Positions 1-8,083 are shown, counted from the first letter of the stretch. The stretch: 64,000 nt of DNA from Pigmentiphaga sp. NML030171 (GCF_002188635.1 NZ_NINX01000007.1:1-64000), one strand, 5' to 3'. Numbers and translations are program-made. Notes: generated by a model from the sequence alone, not told the origin.

Positions 1-66
1 CTGTTCCGCCAGCCTCACCGCCTCGCGCTTGAACTCGTCCGTGAAATGTCTTCTGTTTCGTGCCAT
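1..66 (-). CDS. IS3-family transposase OrfA, N-terminal part (cut by window edge)
   Basis: The 22 visible residues begin MARNRRHFTDEFKREAV and continue RLAEQ. This is the usual opening of IS3/IS911-type OrfA proteins, a helix-turn-helix DNA-binding protein (the FTxEFKREAVRL pattern). The start ATG is at 66-64, preceded by a purine-rich GGAGAGCGAAGCG that can serve as ribosome binding site. In this family OrfA is joined to the DDE transposase OrfB by a programmed frameshift; that part lies outside the window. The assignment rests on a short but characteristic segment. Confidence 0.75.
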   Translation of the reverse strand, partial: MARNRRHFTDEFKREAVRLAEQ

Positions 67-131
67 CGCTTCGCTCTCCAGGCATGATCATGCCATCTGA
101 TCTGTCCGGAGTAACGGGGCAAGCCCAGACA
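1..131 (-). mobile_element. 5' end of an IS3-type insertion sequence
   Basis: A transposase OrfA reading frame enters from the left edge on the minus strand. Its upstream flank reads, on the minus strand from about 131, TGTCTGGGCTTGCCCCG followed by a CCGGACAG stretch. A start in TG with an internal TCCGGACA block looks like IS3-family terminal inverted repeats. The other end is outside the window, so neither the inverted repeat nor a target duplication can be confirmed. The boundary at 131 is an estimate. Confidence 0.45.
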
Positions 132-502
132 GCATGATCGACGGTATTCCGGGCTGTGGTGCGCGTCGAGATTTTGAGCGCTACATCTTGTTTGTCGCCT
201 CATCATTCCCTAAACTGTTCCCTCAGCGCCCCGACTTTTGAGAAGGTCCAATATCCATGCTGGTTTACGCCCCTTTTGGGATCGTGCCCCAGCCACCACG
301 AATTTGATGCCCAGCCTTTTGGCTGGGCATTTTCATTTGTGCAGCAGACTTTGACGAAAGCCTAACCACACGTCCCAAGTCGTCCCGCTACTTTCACGTT
401 TGCCCGAACCTTGGGTTGTACCAGCTATCGCCAACGCGTCATGTAACCAACGTGATATATAAAGAACGGCAAGCGGCATACAAAAAAACCTGAGGAAGAG
501 GC
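132..502. other. Intergenic region with no supported gene
   Basis: About 370 bases between the insertion-sequence end and the DUF4236 gene. It contains a strong hairpin (307-330) and otherwise no open frame that resembles a protein. The GCCCCAGCCACCAC stretch near 291 loosely recalls a tRNA or tmRNA 3' end, but no acceptor or T-stem partner can be found. Confidence 0.5.
307..337 (+). terminator. Rho-independent terminator hairpin
   Basis: A perfect 10-bp inverted repeat, ATGCCCAGCC and GGCTGGGCAT, with a TTTT loop is followed by TTTCATTTG. The stem is GC-rich and a short T tract follows on the plus strand, as for an intrinsic terminator. No intact gene ends just upstream, so it may be left over from a gene displaced or lost at this boundary. 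Confidence 0.6.
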
Positions 503-1687
503 ATGGCGCTACGCTTTCGGCGGTCCATCAAACTGGCACCCGGCGTCCGCATGAATGTCAGTGGATCCGGCGTGAGTTGGACGCTCGGGCCTCGCGGCGC
601 GACGGTTGGCATCGGCAAGCGAGGCACCCGTTTGAATACGAGCTTCATGGGGCTTTCTTCCAGCCAAATCCTTTCTCGCCCTCTTCCCCGTCCCCGACAA
701 GCCGCGCCACCTGCACTGTCCGCACCAACCCGGTCTATCCCGTTGACTTGCTCGGTGGACGACGACGGCGTCCTATCCTTCCAGGACGAGCACGGTAACA
801 CTCTGGACGATGCCCTGGTCGAGATTGCCAAGAAGCAAAATCGCGCTGCGGTCCTCGGGCTTATTCAACGCAAATGCGACCAGATCAACGGGGAATTGGA
901 CGGGTTGGCGACCATTCATCTTCACACGCCTTCTCCCCATACGCCTCCGCGCTTCCACCCTGAATCCTATTCGGAGCCGACGCCGACGGCGCCGATGCCG
1001 CCTCGGCCACGTTGGTGGGAAAAGTTTCTGTCCAAACGCTTGGCGAAGCTGGACGCGCTTTACCAGCAGGCGCTTGCCGAGCACCAGGTCCGAGTAGAGT
1101 CCTGGCAAAGGGAAAAGGCTAAACACGAACAGGAGCAGGCAGCTAAGCAGCGCTTGATCGAGGAAGGCATCTATACCGATACGGTAGCGATGGAGTGCTG
1201 GCTGGAGGCGAATCTTCAAGAGATCGCTTGGCCACGTGAAACCTTGGTCGCCTTGGAAATTGCCGACGAAGGGCGCCATATTTTATTGGACGTAGACTTG
1301 CCGGAAATCGAGGACATGCCCGCTAAGCTCGCGGCTGTACCGACCCGTGGTTTGAGGCTTTCAGTTAAAGAGCTACCCTCTGCTCAGGTCCGCAAGCGCT
1401 ATATGGCGCATGTTCACGGCATCGCTTTTCGGTTGATCGGCGAAACCTTCGCGGCTCTGCCAATCGTCCAGCGCATCACGCTATCAGGTTTCTCCCAGCG
1501 CAATGACCCTGCCACGGGACAGCTCCGGAACGATTATCTATATTCGGTCTTGGTGGATAGAGAGGCATGGTCGCATATCGATTTCGCACAACTCACCGCG
1601 ATTGACGTCGTAGAAGCCCTGGGTAGATTCGAATTGCGACGACAGATGAGCAAAACGGGCATTTTCAAACCGATCGAACCGCTTTGA
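503..1687 (+). CDS. DUF4236 domain protein, function unknown
   Basis: The 394-residue protein opens with a DUF4236 domain (about residues 1-52; motifs FRRSIKLAPGVRMNVSGSG and TVGIGKRG). That short domain is found in bacterial proteins of unknown role. A proline-rich linker (about 150-175) follows, then a charged helical stretch (about 185-225, many K, E and Q) and a C-terminal half that I do not recognise. No signal peptide or membrane segment is seen. The start at 503 has a good AGGAAGAGG ribosome binding site. The gene stands alone between an insertion-sequence end and unrelated genes, and its composition is lower in GC than the rest of the window, so it may be accessory DNA. Confidence 0.8.
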   Translation: MALRFRRSIKLAPGVRMNVSGSGVSWTLGPRGATVGIGKRGTRLNTSFMGLSSSQILSRPLPRPRQAAPPALSAPTRSIPLTCSVDDDGVLSFQDEHGNTLDDALVEIAKKQNRAAVLGLIQRKCDQINGELDGLATIHLHTPSPHTPPRFHPESYSEPTPTAPMPPRPRWWEKFLSKRLAKLDALYQQALAEHQVRVESWQREKAKHEQEQAAKQRLIEEGIYTDTVAMECWLEANLQEIAWPRETLVALEIADEGRHILLDVDLPEIEDMPAKLAAVPTRGLRLSVKELPSAQVRKRYMAHVHGIAFRLIGETFAALPIVQRITLSGFSQRNDPATGQLRNDYLYSVLVDREAWSHIDFAQLTAIDVVEALGRFELRRQMSKTGIFKPIEPL

Positions 1688-1750
1688 TTTATCCCAGCAT
1701 TCCTTGTGGAATGAGAGCTTTGCCATTCCGTGGCCGATTGGGAGAGAGCA

Positions 1751-2158
1751 ATGAAAGTACACGGTCAATGCCATTGCGGCGCGATCCGCTACGAGGCCGA
1801 GGTCCAGCCTGGATCGATGCGGGTTTGTCATTGTTTGGACTGCCAGATCATGTCGGGTTCGGCGTTCCGCACGAACATTCCCGCGCCGGCCGAGACGTTC
1901 CGGTTGCTGCAAGGCAAGCCGCGCCACTATGTGAAGACCGCCGACAGCGGCGCGCAGCGGGTCACCGGTTTTTGCGAGCAGTGCGGCACGCAACTCTACG
2001 CGACCGATCCGGGTACGCCGAAGCGCTATTCGCTGCGGGTCGGCACCCTGGCGCAGCGCGACCAGGTGGGCGGTCCGCAGGCGCAGATCTGGACGCGCCG
2101 CCGTGTCGGCTGGATGCCGCCGCTCGAAGGCGTTGATGAGGTCGACGGGCAGCCGTAG
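1751..2158 (+). CDS. GFA-family zinc-binding protein
   Basis: Member of the glutathione-dependent formaldehyde-activating (GFA, Mss4-like fold) family. The cysteine pattern is complete: CHCG near residue 7, CHCLDCQ near 28-34 and CEQCGTQL near 77. These are the residues that bind two zinc ions in the founding enzyme, S-(hydroxymethyl)glutathione synthase. Most family members have no proven substrate, so only a generic assignment is justified. The start at 1751 is chosen because GGAGAGAGCA sits just upstream; an in-frame ATG at 1730 would add seven residues outside the domain. Length (135 residues) is typical. No functional link to its neighbours is apparent. Confidence 0.85.
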   Translation: MKVHGQCHCGAIRYEAEVQPGSMRVCHCLDCQIMSGSAFRTNIPAPAETFRLLQGKPRHYVKTADSGAQRVTGFCEQCGTQLYATDPGTPKRYSLRVGTLAQRDQVGGPQAQIWTRRRVGWMPPLEGVDEVDGQP

Positions 2159-2210
2159 CCGTGCCGTTAGGCTGAATTTTCCCGCGCTTCGGTGCCTTGG
2201 GGGGCAAGGT

Positions 2211-2474
2211 TCAGGTGGACTCGTCCGAATCAAGCCGCAGCAGCCGTCTGGCATTACCACTCTCGATCGCCCTGCGGTCTTCCGGTAACAGTTCGAGCCT
2301 ATCCATCTGCTCCACCGCATGCCGCAACGGGAACCGGTCGTAGTCGCTGCCGAACAGGATCTGGCTGACGGGGACCCGGCTCATGAGTAGCGCCATCTGT
2401 TCCGGCGAGTAGGCCTGCGCGCACTCGAAGTACAAGTGGCGGAACTCCGCCGTGATGCCTTCGGGAAACAGTTC
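2211..2474 (-). pseudogene. C-terminal remnant of an amidohydrolase-2 family protein
   Basis: Read leftward, the sequence encodes ELFPEGITAEFRHLYFECAQ, then VPVSQILFGSDY and ESGNARRLL. This is the C-terminal third of an amidohydrolase family 2 (ACMSD/decarboxylase-type) TIM-barrel enzyme, including the SQILFGxD active-site strand. Homology stops abruptly at about 2474, where the opposite strand begins to encode the tail of a different enzyme. The N-terminal two thirds, with the first metal ligands, are missing, so the fragment cannot be functional. Confidence 0.7.
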
Positions 2475-2870
2475 GGCCTGGCGGCCGATCCCGGCACCCT
2501 GTACCTGGTCCGGCCAGACCACAACGTCGCGGCGCGCTGGAAACGACCGGACCTTCGCCGCGTGCGGGAGCCAGTGAACCGCCTCGTTCTGAAGGAGACG
2601 GTGAACCGCGAGCCGACCTTGCCGCGGCCGGCGCTCAGCGCGACGGAGCGGGTGTACAACAGTTTGGGCGAACTGCTGGACCGCACGCAGAACAAGCTGG
2701 AAATACTGACGGCCCTGGCGCTGCGGCTAGGCGTGGACTTGAGTGACGCCGAGGCTTTCGAGCGGGCGGTGCAGGCGATAGAGGCCGCGCAGGAGGCGCG
2801 GCAGCATGCGATGCCGCAGGCCGACGAGGCCATCGGCATTCCGGTCAACGGATTGGACGCCTTGCCTTGA
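2475..2870 (+). pseudogene. C-terminal remnant of an FAD-dependent monooxygenase
   Basis: The frame opens with ADPGTLYLVRPDHNVAARWK, the typical C-terminal LVRPDxxVAxRW motif of flavin aromatic hydroxylases of the MhpA/PheA type. It continues to a stop at 2870 through a helical tail (YNSLGELLDRTQNKLEIL) that I do not recognise. The catalytic and FAD-binding parts are absent. The break at about 2475 coincides with the break in the amidohydrolase remnant on the other strand, so one deletion between two formerly divergent genes would explain both. No start codon or ribosome binding site is convincing. Confidence 0.55.
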
Positions 2871-3663
2871 AGGCCCCGGGTCGCGAGTCGCTGCTGCGCA
2901 CGCAGGAGCGCCTTGGCGGCGGGCGTGTCGGTGCTCGACCCCACTTATCATATCCATCGACTGTCGTGATCCGAAGGGAATCCGGCTGGAACTTCCCTGG
3001 CCTAAGATCGATTGTCGCTACCTCGAGCAGACCGTCGGCAGGCGCATGTCAAGTTGCGGCAATGGGCGTTGCGTGACAAAACGCCGTTGCATACCGCATA
3101 TGCGCAGCCTGGACCCGGTACGGCATGAAGTAAAGTGGAGAACCTGCTTGATCGATGTCACTGTGAAGTAATGGCGCCAGCTCGATGAAACGCATGATGC
3201 CCTAAAGCGCAGTCAGGTCGATGTTCTCACCATGTCGGCTGAAGTGGCACAAAGTCAACGTGGTCATCGGGTTTCCTGTCGATCGACGGCTGGTACCCGA
3301 AATCGAAGCTCTCCAGTCCTTTGATGAACGGGAGCTTGGGCCAACGAGGTCCGCATGGTGAGCATATAGATGAGCTGGTGCTGCGTCACTTGGCGCTGCA
3401 GCCACCGCCCAAACGCGTTCGGTGGAAAGGCCTTTGCCTGTCGAAAGAAGGTGCAGCCGAAAACGGGCTAAGTAGCAGTCGAGAGGTAGATGAGGAAACG
3501 CGTCTACCTTGATTTGTTGCCTCAACCCGCACCGAGAGAATTTCTTGATTGGGCGGCAGGGTTTTTCCCCGCTCTTGGAAGGTGGGGAAAACCCGAGACA
3601 TCGATTGTTACAAAATGCGTAAAATTGCCTCGCCAAATGCGCCGATAGCGCAGGGGGGCGGGG
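2871..3663. other. Non-coding or decayed region upstream of the nucleotide cassette
   Basis: Almost 800 bases with only short open frames, none resembling a known protein. It contains an imperfect palindrome at 3559-3594 about 70 bases before the next gene, and otherwise nothing I can support. The composition is more AT-rich than the flanking chromosome-like DNA. Confidence 0.5.
3559..3594. promoter_or_regulatory. Imperfect palindrome upstream of the cassette
   Basis: The arms GGGTTTTTCCCC and GGGGAAAACCC face each other across a 13-base spacer, with one T unpaired. The element lies 69 bases before the first gene of the three-gene cassette. It could be an operator or a transcript hairpin. 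No T tract follows directly, so a terminator is less likely. Confidence 0.4.
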
Positions 3664-4572
3664 ATGCCAACTACATCGGACCGCAAAGACCGTGGCCGGA
3701 AGCCGGTTCGTACGTTCGCCGACTACCAAGCCATGGTCGAACGAACCGACGAGCGCAAGAAGGTCATCGTATCCCTACTTGGTTTGGCTGGCGAGCTCGG
3801 GGACCTCAATTCGACCTTCAAGAAACTGGTGCTGCAACGTGACAGCCAAACGCTTCGCGGAGACCTTCGAGAGGAAATCGGCGACATCCTCTGGTATCTG
3901 ACCAGCCTTGCCGTCCTCCATAAAATTCCTCTGCAAGAGGTGGCACGAGAGAGCGCGCGCAAGGCGGAACGACTTTATTCGCAGGGCGAGGTGAACCGTT
4001 TCGACGACGGCTTTGATCACGAAGAGCGCCTGCCACGGCAGTTCAGCGTCACGTTCTCGGAGAAGCGAAACGGCAAGCAATTGTTGGTTCGCATTATGGT
4101 CAGCGGCGTTATCGTCGGCGACACCCTAACCGACAACGCCCATAAGGGGGATGGCTACCGATATCACGACGTATTCCATTTAGCCTACGCCGCGGTACTT
4201 GGCTGGTCTCCGGTGGTCCGGCGTCTCTTGCGGCGCAAGCGTAGGAGTGACCCGCGCATCGACGAAATTGAAGACGGTGGCCGTGCGGTAGTGGTCGAAG
4301 AGGCTATCTCTGCGCTCGTCTTTAACGAAGCGCCGCAGCGAGCCTGGTACAGCGAAGAGAGTTCAGTCGACATCGGCCTGCTCAAGACCATCATTCGCCT
4401 TACCGCTGGATTGGAAGTCCATCGCTGTACTGCGAAACAGTGGAAGGCCGCTATCCTACAGGGCTACTCGGCGTTCAAGCAGTTGAAGGATCACTGCGGT
4501 GGTCGCATTGATGTGGACCTCGACCGGCAGACCTTGACCTATCACCCGCCACAAACCGTCGAGGATTCGTAG
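3664..4572 (+). CDS. MazG-type nucleotide pyrophosphohydrolase with extra C-terminal domain
   Basis: The N-terminal part (about residues 35-105) carries the all-alpha NTP pyrophosphatase signature: GELGD at 43-47, then EEIGDILWYL with E71 and D74. These acidic residues bind Mg2+ in MazG-like enzymes, which hydrolyse (d)NTPs to monophosphates and pyrophosphate. The 302-residue protein is far longer than a single MazG domain. Residues about 120-302 form a second region with YRYHDVFHLAYAAVLGW and EEAISALVF; I believe this occurs in other MazG-like proteins but know no function for it. The start is preceded by AGGGGGGCGGGG. Its stop TAG overlaps the GTG start of the next gene by one base, so the two are translationally coupled. 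Confidence 0.8.
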   Translation: MPTTSDRKDRGRKPVRTFADYQAMVERTDERKKVIVSLLGLAGELGDLNSTFKKLVLQRDSQTLRGDLREEIGDILWYLTSLAVLHKIPLQEVARESARKAERLYSQGEVNRFDDGFDHEERLPRQFSVTFSEKRNGKQLLVRIMVSGVIVGDTLTDNAHKGDGYRYHDVFHLAYAAVLGWSPVVRRLLRRKRRSDPRIDEIEDGGRAVVVEEAISALVFNEAPQRAWYSEESSVDIGLLKTIIRLTAGLEVHRCTAKQWKAAILQGYSAFKQLKDHCGGRIDVDLDRQTLTYHPPQTVEDS

Positions 4573-5279
4573 TGATTGCGCACAACGTTGTCGGCATCAC
4601 GCCGCTGGACGCCTGGCGCGAGGGTGTTCAAACCCTTCTCACCAGGGGCGAGTTCTTTAACCTTTTCACGACTGTCGAACAGCCGGCCGCGTTCGACCTT
4701 TCGTGGCTTCAGACTCATTCGCCGCGACGAAGGGGAAGTGGCCGCGATGATCTGCGGGAGGTCATCAAGACCATCTTCCCGTATGATCTCGCACAACGCA
4801 CGACGGATCGGCAGGATCTCTACAACGAATACTTGCGTTGCCATGATCGAGCAATGAGGTTCGTTCGCAACCGTGGAACATGGGGGACGTATTTCGAGCG
4901 GCTCGTGCGCTTCCCCGGACATCCCGAGACCAATCAACTTGAAACTGTTATCGGCAAGCTCTGCACTTGGCCAAGACGAAGCGGGACCAGCTTGGTATTT
5001 CATCTGTCGACACCGGTCTGCGATACTCCCCGTACTCGCGGAGGGCCATGTTGGCACTTCGGTGAAATAATCTGGCACCCGGGCAACCGTCTTGATTTGG
5101 TGGTGGTCTATCGCAACCACGATTTCTTCAACAAGGCTCTCGGTAACTTTATTGGCCTAGGCCAGCTTCTTAATTTCATATGTGCCGCCTCGGGCAAGAC
5201 GCCCGGGCGCTTGTTGTGCCACTCGGTGCACGCCTACAACGGTGGCGGGACTGAAGCACTGCGTGCCTTGGCGGCTTGA
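4572..5279 (+). CDS. Thymidylate-synthase-like protein
   Basis: The C-terminal half of this 235-residue protein matches the thymidylate synthase/dCMP hydroxymethylase fold. C160 in RGGPCWHFGEI sits where ThyA has its PPCH nucleophile. The following YRNHDFFNKALGNF gives R181, D184, F186 and N192 at the same mutual spacing as R166, D169, F171 and N177 of E. coli ThyA (from memory). HSVHAY (H220, Y222) matches the HxY motif. The N-terminal half is divergent, and ThyA is somewhat longer (264). Known family members methylate dUMP or hydroxymethylate dUMP or dCMP; which of these applies here, if any, cannot be said. The GTG start overlaps the previous stop, and the third cassette gene follows after 3 bases. 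Confidence 0.7.
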   Translation: MIAHNVVGITPLDAWREGVQTLLTRGEFFNLFTTVEQPAAFDLSWLQTHSPRRRGSGRDDLREVIKTIFPYDLAQRTTDRQDLYNEYLRCHDRAMRFVRNRGTWGTYFERLVRFPGHPETNQLETVIGKLCTWPRRSGTSLVFHLSTPVCDTPRTRGGPCWHFGEIIWHPGNRLDLVVVYRNHDFFNKALGNFIGLGQLLNFICAASGKTPGRLLCHSVHAYNGGGTEALRALAA

Positions 5280-5282
5280 ACG

Positions 5283-6389
5283 ATGATGGCGACTAGGCAA
5301 CAGTTTGTTGACCTTGTACGTCGCGTGAAGGCGTGCAAGCGGTGCCCGCGCATGGCAGATAGCGCGCGCGTTTTCGGCGCAGGATGTGGTTCGCTCAGCG
5401 CCAAGGTGATGTTCATCGGCGAAGCCCCTGGGCGACTCGGAGCCGATGCTTCGGAGCTTCCGTTTCACGGCGATAAGTCCGGCCACAACTTCGAGTCGCT
5501 GCTGGAGCAAGTGGGGCTGAGCCGCTACGATGCCTTTGTGACCAACGCCGTGTTGTGCAATCCGAAGGACGAGAATGGTAATAACGCTACGCCCACGCCA
5601 TCAGAGGTGGCCAACTGCGCCTCATTCCTGAAAGAGCAACTGGATCTTGTGGACGCTCCTGTGGTTGTGACATTGGGCGCGGTTGCCTTGCGGGCTGCTG
5701 CACTTGTCACGGCTCATACACTTACGCTCAAAGATAGCGTGCGGAAGGTCCATCTCTGGGCCGGGCGCCAACTTATTCCGGCCTACCACCCGGGCCAGCG
5801 TGCCATGGTCCATCGCAGCTTTGCCAACCAACTGGCGGACTACCAGTTCATTGCTGAGGCTGTGCGTCGAGGCAGTGGTGGTTCCGCGCGGCGGAAACCA
5901 TCAACCAAGCTAAGCCGGGCGTCGGAGAAAGTTGGTGCCGCTGCCCGGGTACTACTCGAGGAAAGCGGCGAGCTGAGTTACTTCGCCCTGCACAAGCTAT
6001 TGTTCATGGCCGAGGTTCGGCATCTCGAAGCTTCTTCGGAGCGCCTCACGGAGGGCTACTATGTGCGACAGAAAGATGGACCCTACTGCGTCGAGCTTCA
6101 TGCCAGTCGGCTGACTGCGCTCATTCCGGGCTGCTTCACTCGCACTGTCGGCAGGCAACTGATGGTGTCGCTCCGTCAGGATGTCCTGTTTGGCGTTACA
6201 TCGCAAGCCGATATACTCCCCCCGGCTGCAAGACGCATCTTGTCGGAGGTGGCGGGCAAGTACGGCCACCTGCCGGCCGGGAAGCTAAAGACCGCGATTT
6301 ATTTGACGGCTCCCATGCGTGAAGTAATGCGCAAAGAGAAGACGCTAAGGATGAACCTGTTCAACAGCGCGGTGCTTCCACCACCTTGA
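5283..6389 (+). CDS. Uracil-DNA glycosylase family (4/5) protein fused to a C-terminal domain
   Basis: Residues about 8-195 form a family 4/5 uracil-DNA glycosylase domain. C18 and C21 (CKRCP), C92 and C112 are placed like the 4Fe-4S ligands; GEAPG (46-50) is motif 1, TPTPSEVANC is the second-cysteine region, and YHPGQ (168-172) is the HP motif. Such enzymes excise uracil or deaminated bases from DNA. After a basic linker (about 200-210), residues 211-368 form a separate domain with LHKLLFMAEVRHL and YVRQKDGPY. These resemble Panacea/DUF4065 proteins, many of which are antitoxin-linked, but this is a by-eye match only. It is the last gene of the MazG/TS/UDG cassette. Confidence 0.75.
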   Translation: MMATRQQFVDLVRRVKACKRCPRMADSARVFGAGCGSLSAKVMFIGEAPGRLGADASELPFHGDKSGHNFESLLEQVGLSRYDAFVTNAVLCNPKDENGNNATPTPSEVANCASFLKEQLDLVDAPVVVTLGAVALRAAALVTAHTLTLKDSVRKVHLWAGRQLIPAYHPGQRAMVHRSFANQLADYQFIAEAVRRGSGGSARRKPSTKLSRASEKVGAAARVLLEESGELSYFALHKLLFMAEVRHLEASSERLTEGYYVRQKDGPYCVELHASRLTALIPGCFTRTVGRQLMVSLRQDVLFGVTSQADILPPAARRILSEVAGKYGHLPAGKLKTAIYLTAPMREVMRKEKTLRMNLFNSAVLPPP

Positions 6390-7167
6390 GCCACCAAGCC
6401 GAAATAGGCGCGAAAGCAAATGGCCTACTGGTCTGTAATGTATCTGGTTGAACCGCCTATGCCCACAATATGACGCCTCCAATCTTGTCGAGGCGCTGCG
6501 TATGGTGTCGAGCACGCCGAACATTTAGATGTTCACCTATGAGGAAGTCGCCGAGCGCGTTCGCTGCGTTCAAGAGGTTCGAGCCAGACGGTGCGGCGGA
6601 ATGCGGTCCGTAAGCTCGTTGAGTTAATTCTTGCGTAAGACCGAAATTCCGCCTGGGGAACACCGGTACAGCGTCCAACACCGCGGCATTATGCAATACG
6701 GCATTTGTTACCGGCTTGCCGAGGTCGCACTGCCGCTGAGCGACGATAACCATATCCAGGGGCTACTGCGCCGGATGGCGAGCAACATCATGCTGCCCGC
6801 CGATCGTAAGCAGTTTTAGGCAAGGGTGCATTGTAGGAGATCGTGCTGCTGGCTCATTTTGCCAAAGCCTGAATTGCCGCCCGATTTGAGGACCTGTTGG
6901 ACATCGTGGCTACGTCAGACGACGAAGACTATCCGTTCGCTTGCAATAAGGTGTGGATCGAGAACGGCGTCAAAGCTCACATCCGCAAAGCAGGTCAGCA
7001 ACACTGACTCTGCAAGCATTCTTCGATCTCTTCCCAGCACCAAGATTTTCCAGCAATGCCAGCGGTGCTTTGAAACCGGCATAAAGCCTTGGCTCTGCAA
7101 GGTTCGTGTACGTGCAGGGCGTTGCACCAGGAAGCGCGTCAATAACGACAGCCGTCGAACTTTCACC
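6390..7167. other. Region without an intact gene at the right edge of the accessory segment
   Basis: Some 780 bases with no intact gene. A 44-codon stretch at 6873-7007 looks like former coding sequence (DLLDIVATSDDEDYPFAC, then VWIENGVKAH), but in-frame stops precede it at 6834 and 6870, so it is probably a decayed fragment. Composition changes to the high-GC chromosomal type as the LysR gene at 7168 begins. Confidence 0.5.
6873..7007 (+). pseudogene. Short decayed coding fragment, origin unknown
   Basis: The frame encodes acidic, protein-like sequence (FEDLLDIVATSDDEDYP, then ACNKVWIENGVKAHIRK) and ends in TGA. It is interrupted upstream by stops at 6870 and 6834 and has no start or ribosome binding site. 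I do not recognise the family. It is listed because its amino-acid composition looks coding while its surroundings do not. Confidence 0.3.
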
Positions 7168-8073
7168 CTATCTTCGCAGCGGAGCGAGCAGGTCGGACAG
7201 GAAGTCGAGCAACGCCCGGGTCTTGGCAGGCAACAACTGGGAGGTCGTCACTGCGTAGACAGGCAGGCTGGTGGCGCTCCAATCGGAAAGCACGGGAACC
7301 AGCCGGCCAGCCTCGACTTCGGGAATGGCGAAAACGTCGGCCATGACGGCAATGCCATTTCCCGCCACGGCCAGATTGCGGATGAAGCCCACGTTATTGG
7401 CTGCCGCGCGACCCCGTACTTCGACTTCCACGGAGCGTCGAGAGGCCCGCAACGTCCAACGCCGCTCGATCTGGTCGGAACCCCGTTCGCTGCGAAGCAC
7501 GCACTGGTGCTTCGTCAGGTCCTGCGGGTTGCGCGGATGACCGAAGCGGGCAAGGTAGTCGGGAGAGGCATACAGCCGCCTGGGCAAGTCGCCCAGGCGC
7601 CGGATGACAAGCGATGAATCGGGAAGCTCTCCCATGCGCACCGTGACGTCATACCGCTCCGCAAGCGGATCCATCCACTTGGGAGTGAAGTGCAGGTCCA
7701 GCGTGACGTCGGGGTACCGATCGAGAAATTCCCGCACCTTGTCTGCGGTGAGGCGGACCGTGAAATCGATGGGAGCCGCGATGCGCAAGGGGCCATTGGG
7801 CCGGGACGGCGCCGTCTGCGCCAGCTGCGTTGCCATGGCGATTTCATTCATCCCCCGGCTGCATTGTTCGAAGTAGCGCTGTCCCTCTTCCGTCAGCACC
7901 AGCGTCCGGGTGGTGCGATTGATCAATTTGATGCCCAGCTCTTTCTCCAGCGCGGCAATGCTGCGGGAGGTAGACGACTTCGGCATTTCCAGCGCGTTCG
8001 CCGCCGCCGTGAAGCTGCCCGTTTTCGCGACCTCGAGGAAAACGCGGACGTGATGAATCAGGTGGGGTTTCAT
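7168..8073 (-). CDS. LysR-family transcriptional regulator
   Basis: A typical 301-residue LysR protein. The N-terminal winged helix-turn-helix (about 5-64) carries the SFTAAANALEMPKSSTSRSI recognition region and the NRTTRTLVLTEEG wing. A co-inducer-binding domain of the CrgA/DsdC-like subgroup follows (from about 90, GPLRIAAPIDFTVRL). It is divergent from the esterase/Bug/monooxygenase operon starting at 8220 and probably controls it. A perfect-armed inverted repeat lies 11-32 bases upstream of its start codon and would suit autoregulation. The inducer is unknown. Confidence 0.92.
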   Translation of the reverse strand: MKPHLIHHVRVFLEVAKTGSFTAAANALEMPKSSTSRSIAALEKELGIKLINRTTRTLVLTEEGQRYFEQCSRGMNEIAMATQLAQTAPSRPNGPLRIAAPIDFTVRLTADKVREFLDRYPDVTLDLHFTPKWMDPLAERYDVTVRMGELPDSSLVIRRLGDLPRRLYASPDYLARFGHPRNPQDLTKHQCVLRSERGSDQIERRWTLRASRRSVEVEVRGRAAANNVGFIRNLAVAGNGIAVMADVFAIPEVEAGRLVPVLSDWSATSLPVYAVTTSQLLPAKTRALLDFLSDLLAPLRR

Positions 8074-8083
8074 GACGATCTTG

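Noticed and set aside
230-330. Possible tmRNA or tRNA 3' end (GCCCCAGCCACCAC) as an island attachment site
   Set aside because: No T-stem, GTTCGA loop or acceptor partner could be built, and no repeat of the sequence was found further right.
3202-3729. 175-residue minus-strand frame before the nucleotide cassette
   Set aside because: Composition is not protein-like, it overlaps the start of the MazG gene, and no family is recognised.
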